DNA of 64,000 nucleotides from Aliishimia sp963922415 (GTDB lineage: Bacteria > Pseudomonadota > Alphaproteobacteria > Rhodobacterales > Rhodobacteraceae), in the NCBI GenBank assembly GCA_963922415.1, contig CAWUIP010000003.1, forward strand, positions 1-64,000, written 5' to 3'. Below the pieces are notes generated by a model. It worked only from the letters and a program-made list of their open reading frames with translations, ran no database searches and was not told the origin of the DNA. Positions 42,287 to 51,141 of this stretch are shown in pieces. How positions within the stretch are numbered: position 1 is the stretch's first letter; each line of letters starts with the position of its first letter. The translations under genes were made by a program, and so were the position numbers.

Positions 42287-43114
42287 TCAGTCGCGCAAGA
42301 GGTCGTTGATCCCGGTCTTTGACCGCGTCTTTTCGTCGACCCGCTTGACGATGACAGCGCAGTAAAGATGGACGCCATTTTTGGATGGCATGGACCCAGC
42401 GACCACGACGGAATAAGGCGGCACCTCACCGTAAATGACCTCGCCGCTGTCGCGATCCAGGATTTTGGTGGACTGGCCGATAAAGACGCCCATCCCCAGC
42501 ACAGAGCCTTCGCGCACGATGACGCCTTCGACAACTTCGGACCGTGCCCCGATAAAGCAATTGTCTTCGATAATCGTCGGCCCAGCTTGCATCGGCTCTA
42601 GAACGCCGCCGATGCCAACACCGCCCGAAAGGTGTACGTTTTTGCCAATCTGGGCGCAGGACCCCACCGTGGCCCAGGTATCAACCATAGTTCCCCTATC
42701 GACATAAGCGCCGAGGTTCACGAAGGACGGCATCAGAACAACGCCAGGGGCGATAAAAGCCGACTTGCGCACAACGCAGTTTGGTACAGCGCGAAAGCCT
42801 GCCGCCTTCCACTGATTGTCGCCCCATCCGGCGAATTTGCTGTCGACCTTATCCCACCAGCTGCTGCCTTGCGGACCGCCGGTTTGCGCCTCCATGTCCT
42901 TCAACCGAAACCCAAGCAACACGGCCTTCTTGGCCCACTGATTCACGTGCCAGGTGCCGTCGTCCAACCGTTCGGCCACGCGAAGGCTGCCAGCATCCAG
43001 CGCGGCGAGCGTATCTTCAATCGCCTCTCGCGTTTCGCCTGTGGTGCCGGGGGTGATGCCATCGCGCGCGTCCCATGCGGCTTCGATGGCGGTTTCCAGT
43101 TGCGCGTTGGACAT
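42287..43114 (-). CDS. dapD: Tetrahydrodipicolinate N-succinyltransferase DapD
   Basis: 275 residues from MSNAQLETAI, the usual start. It has the hexapeptide-repeat left-handed beta-helix (VVRKSAFIAPGVVLMPSFVN, then VVEGVIVREGSVLGMGVFIG) and the C-terminal SKTGINDLLRD typical of DapD. It adds succinate to tetrahydrodipicolinate in lysine and diaminopimelate synthesis. It probably heads the dapD-ccdA-thioredoxin run on the minus strand. Confidence 0.95.
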   Translation of the reverse strand: MSNAQLETAIEAAWDARDGITPGTTGETREAIEDTLAALDAGSLRVAERLDDGTWHVNQWAKKAVLLGFRLKDMEAQTGGPQGSSWWDKVDSKFAGWGDNQWKAAGFRAVPNCVVRKSAFIAPGVVLMPSFVNLGAYVDRGTMVDTWATVGSCAQIGKNVHLSGGVGIGGVLEPMQAGPTIIEDNCFIGARSEVVEGVIVREGSVLGMGVFIGQSTKILDRDSGEVIYGEVPPYSVVVAGSMPSKNGVHLYCAVIVKRVDEKTRSKTGINDLLRD

Positions 43115-43261
43115 GCGTTTTCCCTTCTTCGAGTCGCGCGCGGGTATAACGGCCTTCATCGGGAAGGTCACGTCTTGTGGGGGGCTGAATGTGGTGCACC
43201 GTCGACTTCCGCCCGCAGGGGAAATGTCCTACAGAGTAATTCAGGTTGGTTCGAAAACGCT

Positions 43262-43675
43262 CTAGGCGTCTTCGTAACACACTAAGGAATGGACAAGATC
43301 CCACACCGCGTATCCCGACAGGGTTTCGGGCTGCAACACGCGCGGCAGGCCAAAGTCATTCAAGGCCTGCGCCACGATATCGTCAGAGAGTTGAGCCCGC
43401 ATCGTCCAGTCTGGGAACAGTCTTTCGCCGATTTCGTCAAATAGCAGGAGTTCACAGCCCGTGTGCCGCGGATCTTGGAAAATGCGGGTGATCAAGCGGG
43501 TCAGAACTTGTCGATCGCCTTCCAACACTTGGAAGAAATACCCGTCATGGACCACCAATCCGCCAGTCACGTTTCGCTGGGCATTACGTACCTGCGCGTG
43601 CGCGACAATATCCGCCACAACCTGCTGATCGTTGTCCAGTCTCTTTGAAAAATAGGCGGCATGATACAGGCGCAT
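43262..43675 (-). CDS. Short BLUF blue-light sensor
   Basis: 137 residues, a stand-alone BLUF domain that binds FAD. The key residues are all present: Tyr8 (AAYFS), Asn31 (RNAQ), Gln49 (FFQVLEG), Trp90 and Met92 (PDWTM), matching Tyr21, Asn45, Gln63, Trp104 and Met106 of AppA. So the photocycle should be functional. There is no fused output domain; the about 35 residues after the BLUF core are helical and may contact a partner. No obvious partner gene is nearby. It lies alone between dapD and a dehydratase gene. Confidence 0.9.
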   Translation of the reverse strand: MRLYHAAYFSKRLDNDQQVVADIVAHAQVRNAQRNVTGGLVVHDGYFFQVLEGDRQVLTRLITRIFQDPRHTGCELLLFDEIGERLFPDWTMRAQLSDDIVAQALNDFGLPRVLQPETLSGYAVWDLVHSLVCYEDA

Positions 43676-43756
43676 ATTTTGTCCGTCGCAAAGTATGGCG
43701 ATAAGCCTGCACCAAACAGGTGAAGATCAGGATAACACCACACAACCTTAGGTTTA

Positions 43757-44692
43757 TCAACCTATCGGATCAGGCGCCGGATTGGCGCCGCAGATCAAAA
43801 CCGCAACACGCTCGTCGGGTGTGGGCTTATAAGCGCCGCTCAAAAGCGCTGCCAGCGCGGCAGCGCCGCCGGGCTCGACAATTTGCCGAAGGTCTTGCCA
43901 CAGAACCGTTTGCGCATGTGCAATGTCCGCATCTGACACAGTCACGCTCACAGTTTCGGTGCTTTGGGCTAAGCCAAAACAAATCTCGCCAATTTTGCGT
44001 GCGCCTAAGGAGTTGGCGGCTATGCCGGACACCTCAACATCAACTGGATGGCCTGCGGCCAATGCTCTATTTAGCGCCGCGCAAGTCTCAGGCTCTACCG
44101 CAACCACTCTGCGTCGACCGGCCAACCAACCCAAAGCCCCGCCGATCAGGCCACCACCGCCGACCGCAATCAAAACCGTGTCCGCCGCAAGCCCTTGTTC
44201 TTCCCATTCACGCAAGACCGTACCTTGGCCGAAAACGGTGCCCGGAGCATCATAGGCATGGATTTGTGCAGCACCAGTCTCTGCCTCAAAGGCTTGGGCG
44301 GCGGCCAATGCGTCAGCATAGGCACCGGGCACAACCTGCAAATCTGCGCCAGCGCGCCGAATAAGATCAATTTTGGCGGGGCCTGCAATTTCGGGAACAA
44401 AGATTCGCGACCGGTATCCTAAGACCGATGCCGCATAGGCGACGGCGGCTCCGTGATTGCCGCCGCTGGCCGCGACGACGCCTGCGCTGGGAACATCCAT
44501 CGAAAGGAGTGAATTAAAAGCGCCACGAGGTTTGAAACTACCGGTATGCTGCAGATGCTCCAGTTTCATCTCCACCGTCGGCTGGAACCACGATAACTCA
44601 GCCTCCAAAACAGGTGTTTGACGCACCAAACCTGAAACTCGTGCGGCCGCCGCCGAGATTTCCGACTGCATATCCACGTGATCTTCAGTCAT
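43757..44692 (-). CDS. Threonine/serine dehydratase (fold-type II PLP enzyme)
   Basis: 311 residues. The PLP lysine Lys54 lies in TGSFKPRGAFN, the ASGGNHGAAVAYAA motif binds the substrate, and VLIAVGGGGLIGGALG binds the PLP phosphate. It lacks the C-terminal ACT regulatory domain of biosynthetic IlvA, so it is of the catabolic or serine/threonine type. GGAGA precedes the ATG. It is divergent from the LOG-family gene. Confidence 0.85.
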   Translation of the reverse strand: MTEDHVDMQSEISAAAARVSGLVRQTPVLEAELSWFQPTVEMKLEHLQHTGSFKPRGAFNSLLSMDVPSAGVVAASGGNHGAAVAYAASVLGYRSRIFVPEIAGPAKIDLIRRAGADLQVVPGAYADALAAAQAFEAETGAAQIHAYDAPGTVFGQGTVLREWEEQGLAADTVLIAVGGGGLIGGALGWLAGRRRVVAVEPETCAALNRALAAGHPVDVEVSGIAANSLGARKIGEICFGLAQSTETVSVTVSDADIAHAQTVLWQDLRQIVEPGGAAALAALLSGAYKPTPDERVAVLICGANPAPDPIG

Positions 44693-44831
44693 AAGGCGTC
44701 TCCCTGTCTTGCAGCCATTCTGTTTCCTTCACATGTTGCCAAAGACGGGGTCAACCCTCGCAAAAGCTGTCGGCTCTAGCGCTGCGGCACATCCCGCGCT
44801 ACCAAGGCTCGGTTCAGAAGGGACCAAAATA

Positions 44832-45674
44832 ATGCATGACGACCGCCCCAGCCCGTTTCGCGACGCGACAACTGATCGCGAAACCATGCGATCTGTACCG
44901 CAAACACCGCAAACCGACGCCCCCGCGTATCGCCTGGCCTTTGCAGATGAAGACTTTCTGTGTCGCGACGAGCTGCGTCCTGTACGGCTGCAACTTGAAC
45001 TTCTGAAGCCAGAACTGATGATGGCCGAAGCAGGGATTGAAAGCACAGTTGTCCTCTTTGGCGGCGCACGCATTCCAGAACCCGCCGAGAAATCCAAGGC
45101 CAGAACGCAAACCCTGGCAGACCTGTCTGCCTTCTATGACGAAGCACGCGTGTTCGCCAAACTGATGACGGAACGATCCCTACAGTCCGGTGGACGCGAG
45201 AATGTCGTGGTAACGGGCGGTGGCCCAGGCGTGATGGAAGCGGGAAACCGGGGCGCCGTCGATGCGGGTGGACACTCTATTGGTCTTAACATCGTGCTGC
45301 CGCATGAACAGGCGCCAAACCCCTACGTGACACCCGAACTCTGTTTCAACTTCCACTACTTCGCCGTGCGCAAAATGCACTTTCTTATGAGGGCCCGCGC
45401 CATTTGCGTCTTTCCCGGTGGGTTTGGGACGCTGGACGAACTCTTTGAAGCGTTAACGCTCATTCAAACCGGACGGATGGAGCGTGTACCGTTTTTGCTC
45501 TTTGGCCAAGCGTTTTGGGAGCGCATCATCAATTGGGATGCGTTGAGCGAAGCAGGCACGATTTCTGCCGATGACCTCGATCTATTTCGGTTTGTTGAAA
45601 GCGCGGAACAGGCGTTGCAGGTCATTGACGCGTGGCCGCCCATCAAAAAGCGCGACTCAATACCCGGACGCTGA
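44832..45674 (+). CDS. LOG-family (TIGR00730-like) Rossmann-fold protein
   Basis: 280 residues. It has the LOG family motifs GGGPGVMEAGNRGA and PGGFGTLDELFEAL (near residue 195), the latter required for phosphoribohydrolase activity that releases free cytokinin-type bases from nucleotides. These were once misnamed lysine decarboxylases. The ATG at 44832 has AAGGGA upstream. It converges with yggS 2 bases away. Confidence 0.85.
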   Translation: MHDDRPSPFRDATTDRETMRSVPQTPQTDAPAYRLAFADEDFLCRDELRPVRLQLELLKPELMMAEAGIESTVVLFGGARIPEPAEKSKARTQTLADLSAFYDEARVFAKLMTERSLQSGGRENVVVTGGGPGVMEAGNRGAVDAGGHSIGLNIVLPHEQAPNPYVTPELCFNFHYFAVRKMHFLMRARAICVFPGGFGTLDELFEALTLIQTGRMERVPFLLFGQAFWERIINWDALSEAGTISADDLDLFRFVESAEQALQVIDAWPPIKKRDSIPGR

Positions 45675-45676
45675 GG

Positions 45677-46333
45677 CTAAGCCAGTGCTGTGCGCACGCC
45701 AAAGATCGCAGATCCCACGCGGACATGGGTTGCGCCAAAAGCGATCGCTTGATCGAAGTCTGCACTCATCCCCATAGAAAGCTGTGTCAGCCCATTGCGG
45801 GCTGCGATTTTTGCCAAAAGCGCAAAGTGAAGCGAAGGCGCTTCGTCTGCGGGCGGGATGCACATCAATCCTGCGACAGGAAGGTCCAGACGGCGACACG
45901 ACTCCACGAAAGCGTCGGCCTCGTTCGGCATGACGCCAGCTTTTTGCGGCTCTTCCCCTGTGTTGACCTGCAGAAAGAGCGTCGGGCAGTGGCCCAACTC
46001 TTGGGCCAAGCGCGCTATAGATGTTGCCAGTTTTGGACGGTCGACAGAGTGTATCGCGTTTACCAGTTGCATGGCCGCGCGGGCTTTGTTGGTCTGAAGC
46101 GGGCCGATCAAGTGAACTTGGGCATCTGGGAAAGTTTCGCGGAAGCCTGGCCACTTGGTCTGTGCTTCTTGAACGCGGTTTTCCCCAAAGACACGGTGAC
46201 CCTGGTCCAGGACAGCGCGGACGCGTTCGTTGGGCTGCACCTTACTTACGGCAATCAACGTGACGTCGCCAGGTTGACGCCCGGCCTTGGTCTCGGCTTG
46301 TTGGATCTGCGCGTTGATTTCGGCCAAGGACAT
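45677..46333 (-). CDS. YggS-family PLP homeostasis protein
   Basis: 218 residues. PLP-binding Lys31 lies in LIAVSKVQPNERV, with FGENRVQEAQ, HLIGPLQTNK and LSMGMSADFDQAI as further family hallmarks. These alanine-racemase-like barrel proteins keep PLP and amino acid pools balanced rather than act as racemases. The start has GGAGG upstream. The porin terminator lies in its leader. Confidence 0.9.
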   Translation of the reverse strand: MSLAEINAQIQQAETKAGRQPGDVTLIAVSKVQPNERVRAVLDQGHRVFGENRVQEAQTKWPGFRETFPDAQVHLIGPLQTNKARAAMQLVNAIHSVDRPKLATSIARLAQELGHCPTLFLQVNTGEEPQKAGVMPNEADAFVESCRRLDLPVAGLMCIPPADEAPSLHFALLAKIAARNGLTQLSMGMSADFDQAIAFGATHVRVGSAIFGVRTALA

Positions 46334-46378
46334 ATCTGGAACCTCCACATTGACTGGTCGCAGATTGGTCCTGAATTG

Positions 46379-46406
46379 AAAAGGGGCAGCGCTTGCGCAC
46401 TGCCCC
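46379..46406 (-). terminator. Rho-independent terminator of the porin gene
   Basis: On the minus strand GGGGCAG and CTGCCCC arms (7 bases), with an inner GCG/CGC pair, are followed by TTTTC. It lies 25 bases after the porin stop, upstream of the yggS start, and so separates a highly expressed porin from yggS. Confidence 0.8.
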
Positions 46407-46431
46407 AAAACTCTAGGTATGTCAGATCAAC

Positions 46432-47319
46432 TTAGAAGTTGAAGCGGATACCGAAGTCAGCTTTGTTTACGCCGCCATCGTCGCCGATGCCGCCGCGCAG
46501 TGTAACACCGCCACCCAGGTCGTGCACGAAGCCAAGACCGAAGCGTGCGTCGAAGCCAGGAGCGTCGGAGTCACCGTAAGCAACAACGATGTCTGTCGCT
46601 GCGCCAACACCGATGGAGCCGGACAGACCGTAGAATGTGTCGCTGCCGTCGTCACCGACAAGACCAGCCACTTTAACGTTGCCGATCGCGCCACCAACAG
46701 TCAGAACAACCAGCTCGTTGTTGACGTCGCTGTCTGCGAAGCCAAGAGCAACAGTCCAGTCACCGAACGCGTAGGAAACGCTGATCGCTGCTTCTTCGTC
46801 TGCAACCGAGTCATCGGAGTACGACGCGATGATGCCGAAGCCGTTCGCGGAGTAGGATGCAACGATTGTCTGGCCGCCTGCGCCGCCGGAGCTGTAGCCG
46901 TCGAAGCCGAAGCTGTTGCCTTCGTACTGACCGATGAAGTTGGTCAGGCCAGGCTCGAAGCCGTAGTAGTTCGGCATGGAGTCGATTGCGCCGCCAGTGT
47001 TACCAACGTCCAAACGGAACGCGCCGGATTTGATGGTGAAACGTGGGCCGTTGAAGCCTGCGACGTTCGATGTGCCGTTCGCATTGTCGTCGGACTGAAC
47101 ACGAACACGTGCTTCCAGTTCCAGACCGTTGTCTGCAACTGCTTCCACGTCGATGTTCAGACGGAAACGATGCTCGATGCGTGTTTCGTTAGTTGTGTTG
47201 GATTCGTCGTACAAAACACCCCAACGAGCGTAACCGCTCATTGCGACGTTCGCGATATCCGCTGCTGCTGCGCCGGCGGTGACGACGAGAGCAGTAGTAG
47301 CGATGAGAACTTTTTTCAT
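46432..47319 (-). CDS. Outer-membrane porin (Rhodobacter-type)
   Basis: 295 residues. A signal peptide (MKKVLIATTALVVTAGAAAA) is followed by beta-strand alternation and the C-terminal GVNKADFGIRFNF, ending in aromatic Phe as required for outer-membrane insertion. It has an NGLELEARVRVQSDDNANGTSN-like loop near residue 65. It resembles the general-diffusion porins of Rhodobacterales. AGGG precedes the ATG. A strong terminator follows the gene. Codon use is strongly biased, consistent with high expression. Confidence 0.9.
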   Translation of the reverse strand: MKKVLIATTALVVTAGAAAADIANVAMSGYARWGVLYDESNTTNETRIEHRFRLNIDVEAVADNGLELEARVRVQSDDNANGTSNVAGFNGPRFTIKSGAFRLDVGNTGGAIDSMPNYYGFEPGLTNFIGQYEGNSFGFDGYSSGGAGGQTIVASYSANGFGIIASYSDDSVADEEAAISVSYAFGDWTVALGFADSDVNNELVVLTVGGAIGNVKVAGLVGDDGSDTFYGLSGSIGVGAATDIVVAYGDSDAPGFDARFGLGFVHDLGGGVTLRGGIGDDGGVNKADFGIRFNF

Positions 47320-47553
47320 CAGTTTTCCCTCAGTTTTCGCATTTCTAAGCCCATGCTTGCTTACCGCCAGCTTGGACGAACACCATCGTGTTTCGCTCTT
47401 TGACCGCAGAACTGCAACGGCTCTGACCTTGTGCCAGCCAGATCATAAAGTGATGGTGCAGCTATGCCACACATCTAATCTACGCCAAATGGCACCGGCA
47501 AATGCGATCCATCTTGCTCAACCTTTCGCTTGCCGATATCACTTCAAAAACTC

Positions 47554-48048
47554 ATGGCGGGATCCGGGACAGTGCAGAAGACACCCAAAAAACTCTTATA
47601 TCTTACGCTTTTTTGCGCTTTGGCAGCGTGTGGCGAGCCGAACACGGACGCCACTGGCAATTTGGATCCAGACCCCGACAATCGGCGCCAAGCCAATAAC
47701 AACGCCGGAACGTCGATCTTAGACCTCTTCAGACGCGAAGATACCGAAGCCAAAGTGTCGGTGAATCGCTATATCTGGAACGCGTCGCTTCAAGTCTTGG
47801 ATTTTCTGCCGATTCAGAGCATCGACCCGTTCACAGGCGTTATTGTTACAGGCTTTGGCGCACCTCCAGGCGGGGGACGGGCCTATCGCGCCACAGTTCT
47901 GATCGACGACCCAGCTCTGGATGCACGCTCGCTCAAGGTTGCGTTGCAGACACGTAGCGGCCCAGCCAGCGCTGCGACCGTTCGTGCTATCGAAGACGCG
48001 ATCCTAACACGCGCCCGACAGCTGCGCGTTGGTGATTCTCGGCTTTAA
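47554..48048 (+). CDS. DUF3576 lipoprotein
   Basis: 164 residues from ATG 47554; a GTG at 47572 is a close alternative. A lipoprotein signal ends in LAAC (Cys24 or so), followed by a low-complexity linker and a DUF3576 domain (VSVNRYIWNASLQVLDFLPI, and APPGGGRAYRATVLIDD). The family is common next to leuS in Rhodobacterales; its role in the envelope is unknown. A terminator follows it. Confidence 0.82.
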   Translation: MAGSGTVQKTPKKLLYLTLFCALAACGEPNTDATGNLDPDPDNRRQANNNAGTSILDLFRREDTEAKVSVNRYIWNASLQVLDFLPIQSIDPFTGVIVTGFGAPPGGGRAYRATVLIDDPALDARSLKVALQTRSGPASAATVRAIEDAILTRARQLRVGDSRL

Positions 48049-48075
48049 CTGACGCTGCAGACACACTATCAATCG

Positions 48076-48098
48076 CGCCGGGCCCTGCCCGGCGTTTT
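48076..48098 (+). terminator. Terminator-like hairpin in the leuS leader
   Basis: CGCCGGG and CCCGGCG arms (7 bases, loop of 5) are followed by TTTT. It ends the DUF3576 transcript or attenuates leuS. It lies only 22 bases before the leuS ATG, which leaves no room for a promoter between them. Confidence 0.7.
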
Positions 48099-48119
48099 GC
48101 TGTTAAAAAGGACACGAGA

Positions 48120-50675
48120 ATGGACCGCTACACGCCCAGCGAGATCGAGGCGAAATGGCAAAAGGCCTGGGAGGACGCCGGAACGTTCCGCGCCGTCCGC
48201 GACGAATCTAAGCCCAAATACTACGTGCTGGAAATGTTTCCCTATCCATCGGGGCGTATCCATATCGGACATGTGCGCAACTACACGATGGGCGACGTGA
48301 TCGCGCGGTACAAGCACGCGACCGGTCATAATGTCCTGCACCCCATGGGCTTTGACGCCTTCGGGATGCCTGCCGAAAACGCCGCGATGGCCATCGGCGG
48401 CCACCCCAAGGAATGGACGTATTCCAACATCGACGACATGGTCGCGCAGATGAAACCGATGGGGTTCTCGCTGGATTGGGAGCGGATGTTTGCGACCTGT
48501 GATCCAGAATACTACGGGCAGCAGCAGTCTCTGTTTCTGGACTTTCTTGAGGCCGGGTTGGTCTATCGCAAGAACGCGGTCGTGAACTGGGATCCGGTCG
48601 ATATGACCGTTCTGGCCAATGAGCAGGTCATCGACGGCAAGGGCTGGCGGTCGGGCGCCGATGTCGAGCGGCGCGAGCTCACGCAGTGGTTCTTTAAGAT
48701 CTCTGACTATTCCGAAGAGTTGCTGGAAGCGTTGGATCATCTGGAAAACTGGCCCGCCAAGGTGCGGCTGATGCAGGAAAACTGGATTGGCAAGTCGCGT
48801 GGCATCGAGGTTCCGTTTGCGCGCACGGATGGGGCCGAGGATATTGTGTGCTACTCGACGCGGCCAGATACGCTGCGCGGCGCAACCTTCTTGGCAATCT
48901 CGGCTGAACACCCGATCAGCCGCGCGATGGCCGAAGACGACCCAGAGATCGCCGCCTTCATCGCTGAAACGCGTAAGATGGACACCACCGAAGCGGCCAT
49001 GGAGAAGGCTGAAAAGAAGGGCCTCAAAACAGGTATCACGGTCCGCCATCCGATCTGGCCGGATCGTGAGCTTCCCGTTTGGATCGGCAACTTTGTTCTG
49101 ATGGAGTACGGCACAGGCGCGATTTACGGCTGCCCGGCGCATGATCAGCGCGATTTGGATTTCGCCCGCAAATACGACCTGCCGGTCGTGCACGCGTTCC
49201 ACATGCCGGGCGACGACACCGAAGTGACGACAGAAGCCTTGGTGCCAACGAAGTCTGAGAAGGTCGTTTATGTGGACCACTTCACCGGCCTGACAGACGC
49301 GACCAGCCAAGAGGGCATCGACCAGAGCATCGACTGGATGGAAGCGCGCGACTTGGGCACGGGTCAAGTGAAGTTCCGCCTGCGCGATTGGGGCCTGTCA
49401 CGGCAACGCTATTGGGGCTGCCCAATCCCAGTTGTTCATTGCGACACTTGTGGCGTGGTGCCCGAGAAAAAAGAAAACCTACCGATTGAGCTGCCTGACG
49501 ATGTCAGCTTTGACATCCCTGGCAATCCGCTGGACCGCCATCCAACCTGGCGCAACTGCATCTGCCCCAAATGTGGTGGGGCGGCGCTGCGCGAAACCGA
49601 CACGATGGACACATTCGTCGATTCGTCTTGGTACTTTGCCCGCTTCACCGCACCGCGCGCGACCACGCCGACCGAAAAGGCAGATGCCGATTACTGGATG
49701 AACGTCGATCAGTACATCGGCGGCATCGAACACGCGATCCTGCATCTGCTCTATTCCCGCTTCTTCGCCCGCGCGATGAACATCACCGGCCACCTGTCCG
49801 AGAAAAGCCGCGAACCGTTCGACGCGCTTTTCACCCAAGGCATGGTGACGCACGCGATTTTCCAGACCGAAGACGCGCAGACCGGGCGGCCCGTTTATCA
49901 CTACCCAGAGACGGTCGAGCTGCGCGACGGCAAGGCGTTCCTGAAGGAAGACGGGCGCGAGTGTCAGGTGGTGCCGTCGGCCAAGATGTCGAAGTCCAAA
50001 AACAACGTCGTCGATCCGATGGACATCATCGCAAGCTTTGGAGCGGACACGGCGCGGTGGTTCGTCCTCAGCGACTCGCCGCCCGAACGGGACGTGGAGT
50101 GGACCGCCGCCGGGGCCGAAGCGGCCTACAAGCATCTGGGCCGAGTCTGGAGCCTATGCGACCGTATCGGAAAGATGAACCCAAGCGTTTCTGGGTCTGA
50201 CGACGCCGCACTTTTGCGCGAGATGCACAAGACCATTCACGATGTGACCATGGGTGTCGAAAGTTTCGGCTTTAATGCCGCCATCGCCAAGCTTTATGGT
50301 TTCACCAGCACCCTGTCGAAATCCAAGGCTGGTCATGCAGCCATGCGTGAGGCGGTGATGACTCTGGCGCAATTGATGGCGCCCATGACGCCGCATTTGG
50401 CAGAGGACATCTGGCATCATCAAGGCGGCGACGGACTGTGCGCGGAGGCCCCTTGGCCACAGGCAGACCCAGACATGATGATTGAAGACACTGTCACCCT
50501 GCCGATCCAAATAAACGGCAAACGACGTGCAGAAGTGACCGTTGCAAAAGACTTGGACAAAGCCGAAATCGAAGCCATAGCCTTGGCTGAAGAGGCGGTT
50601 ATACGCGCCTTGGACGGAGCGACACCAAAGAAGGTTATCGTTGTGCCAGGCCGGATCGTGAATGTAGTTGTTTAG
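48120..50675 (+). CDS. leuS: Leucyl-tRNA synthetase
   Basis: 851 residues. The HIGH motif is at residues 48-51 (SGRIHIGHVRN) and KMSKS near residue 622 (AKMSKSKNNVVDP). The editing CP1 domain and the C-terminal anticodon domain are of normal size. It charges tRNA-Leu. AAGGA lies 8 bases before the ATG. Its last 8 bases overlap the lptE start, so leuS, lptE and holA form an operon. Confidence 0.97.
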   Translation: MDRYTPSEIEAKWQKAWEDAGTFRAVRDESKPKYYVLEMFPYPSGRIHIGHVRNYTMGDVIARYKHATGHNVLHPMGFDAFGMPAENAAMAIGGHPKEWTYSNIDDMVAQMKPMGFSLDWERMFATCDPEYYGQQQSLFLDFLEAGLVYRKNAVVNWDPVDMTVLANEQVIDGKGWRSGADVERRELTQWFFKISDYSEELLEALDHLENWPAKVRLMQENWIGKSRGIEVPFARTDGAEDIVCYSTRPDTLRGATFLAISAEHPISRAMAEDDPEIAAFIAETRKMDTTEAAMEKAEKKGLKTGITVRHPIWPDRELPVWIGNFVLMEYGTGAIYGCPAHDQRDLDFARKYDLPVVHAFHMPGDDTEVTTEALVPTKSEKVVYVDHFTGLTDATSQEGIDQSIDWMEARDLGTGQVKFRLRDWGLSRQRYWGCPIPVVHCDTCGVVPEKKENLPIELPDDVSFDIPGNPLDRHPTWRNCICPKCGGAALRETDTMDTFVDSSWYFARFTAPRATTPTEKADADYWMNVDQYIGGIEHAILHLLYSRFFARAMNITGHLSEKSREPFDALFTQGMVTHAIFQTEDAQTGRPVYHYPETVELRDGKAFLKEDGRECQVVPSAKMSKSKNNVVDPMDIIASFGADTARWFVLSDSPPERDVEWTAAGAEAAYKHLGRVWSLCDRIGKMNPSVSGSDDAALLREMHKTIHDVTMGVESFGFNAAIAKLYGFTSTLSKSKAGHAAMREAVMTLAQLMAPMTPHLAEDIWHHQGGDGLCAEAPWPQADPDMMIEDTVTLPIQINGKRRAEVTVAKDLDKAEIEAIALAEEAVIRALDGATPKKVIVVPGRIVNVVV

Positions 50676-51141
50676 CCGTCGCATCCTCCTTGCAGGTCTT
50701 GCTGGCCTGCCTGCATGTGGCTTCTCCCCGGCCTATGGACCGGGGGCAACCGGATCCGAGTTGCGGAATTCTGTCCTTGTAACGGAGCCCACAACGAGCG
50801 AGACCTTTCTCTTGGTCCAGCGCCTGGAGGAACGACTGGGCGCACCCACGTTGCCGCGCTACGACTTGTCGGTAAATCTTACAACCACGACAGCCGGACT
50901 GGGCATTGACCCGGAAGGCGACACGCTTCGGTTCAATACGATCGGTACGGCAGGCTATGTTTTGGTAGACCGGCAAACGGGGGCGCAACTGGCCTCAGGC
51001 ACCGTGAACAGCTTTACGGGGTTTTCCGCCAGCGACAGCACTGTGGCAACGCTTGCCTCACAACGCGACTCCGTCGAACGCCTGATGGTAATCATAGCAG
51101 ACCAGATTGTCGCACGGCTTGTGTCGGTCGACCTTCCATGA
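50668..51141 (+). CDS. lptE: LPS-assembly lipoprotein LptE
   Basis: 157 residues. A lipoprotein signal (RRILLAGLAGLPACGFSPAY) has its lipobox Cys at residue 17. The rest has the LptE fold with STVATLASQRDSVERLMVII near the end. It pairs with LptD to insert LPS. The start is TTG at 50668: a stop lies directly upstream in frame, and no ATG precedes the lipobox. It lies between leuS and holA, as in many Alphaproteobacteria. Confidence 0.85.
   Translation: MFSRRILLAGLAGLPACGFSPAYGPGATGSELRNSVLVTEPTTSETFLLVQRLEERLGAPTLPRYDLSVNLTTTTAGLGIDPEGDTLRFNTIGTAGYVLVDRQTGAQLASGTVNSFTGFSASDSTVATLASQRDSVERLMVIIADQIVARLVSVDLP

Noticed and set aside
46522..47403. Long plus-strand open frame (293 codons) covering the porin gene
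   Set aside because: It lies wholly opposite the porin, is Cys-rich and without family resemblance, and reflects the strong codon bias of the porin.
48069..49367. 432-codon minus-strand open frame opposite leuS
   Set aside because: leuS is unambiguous; the antisense frame is His/Arg-rich with no ribosome site or family pattern.
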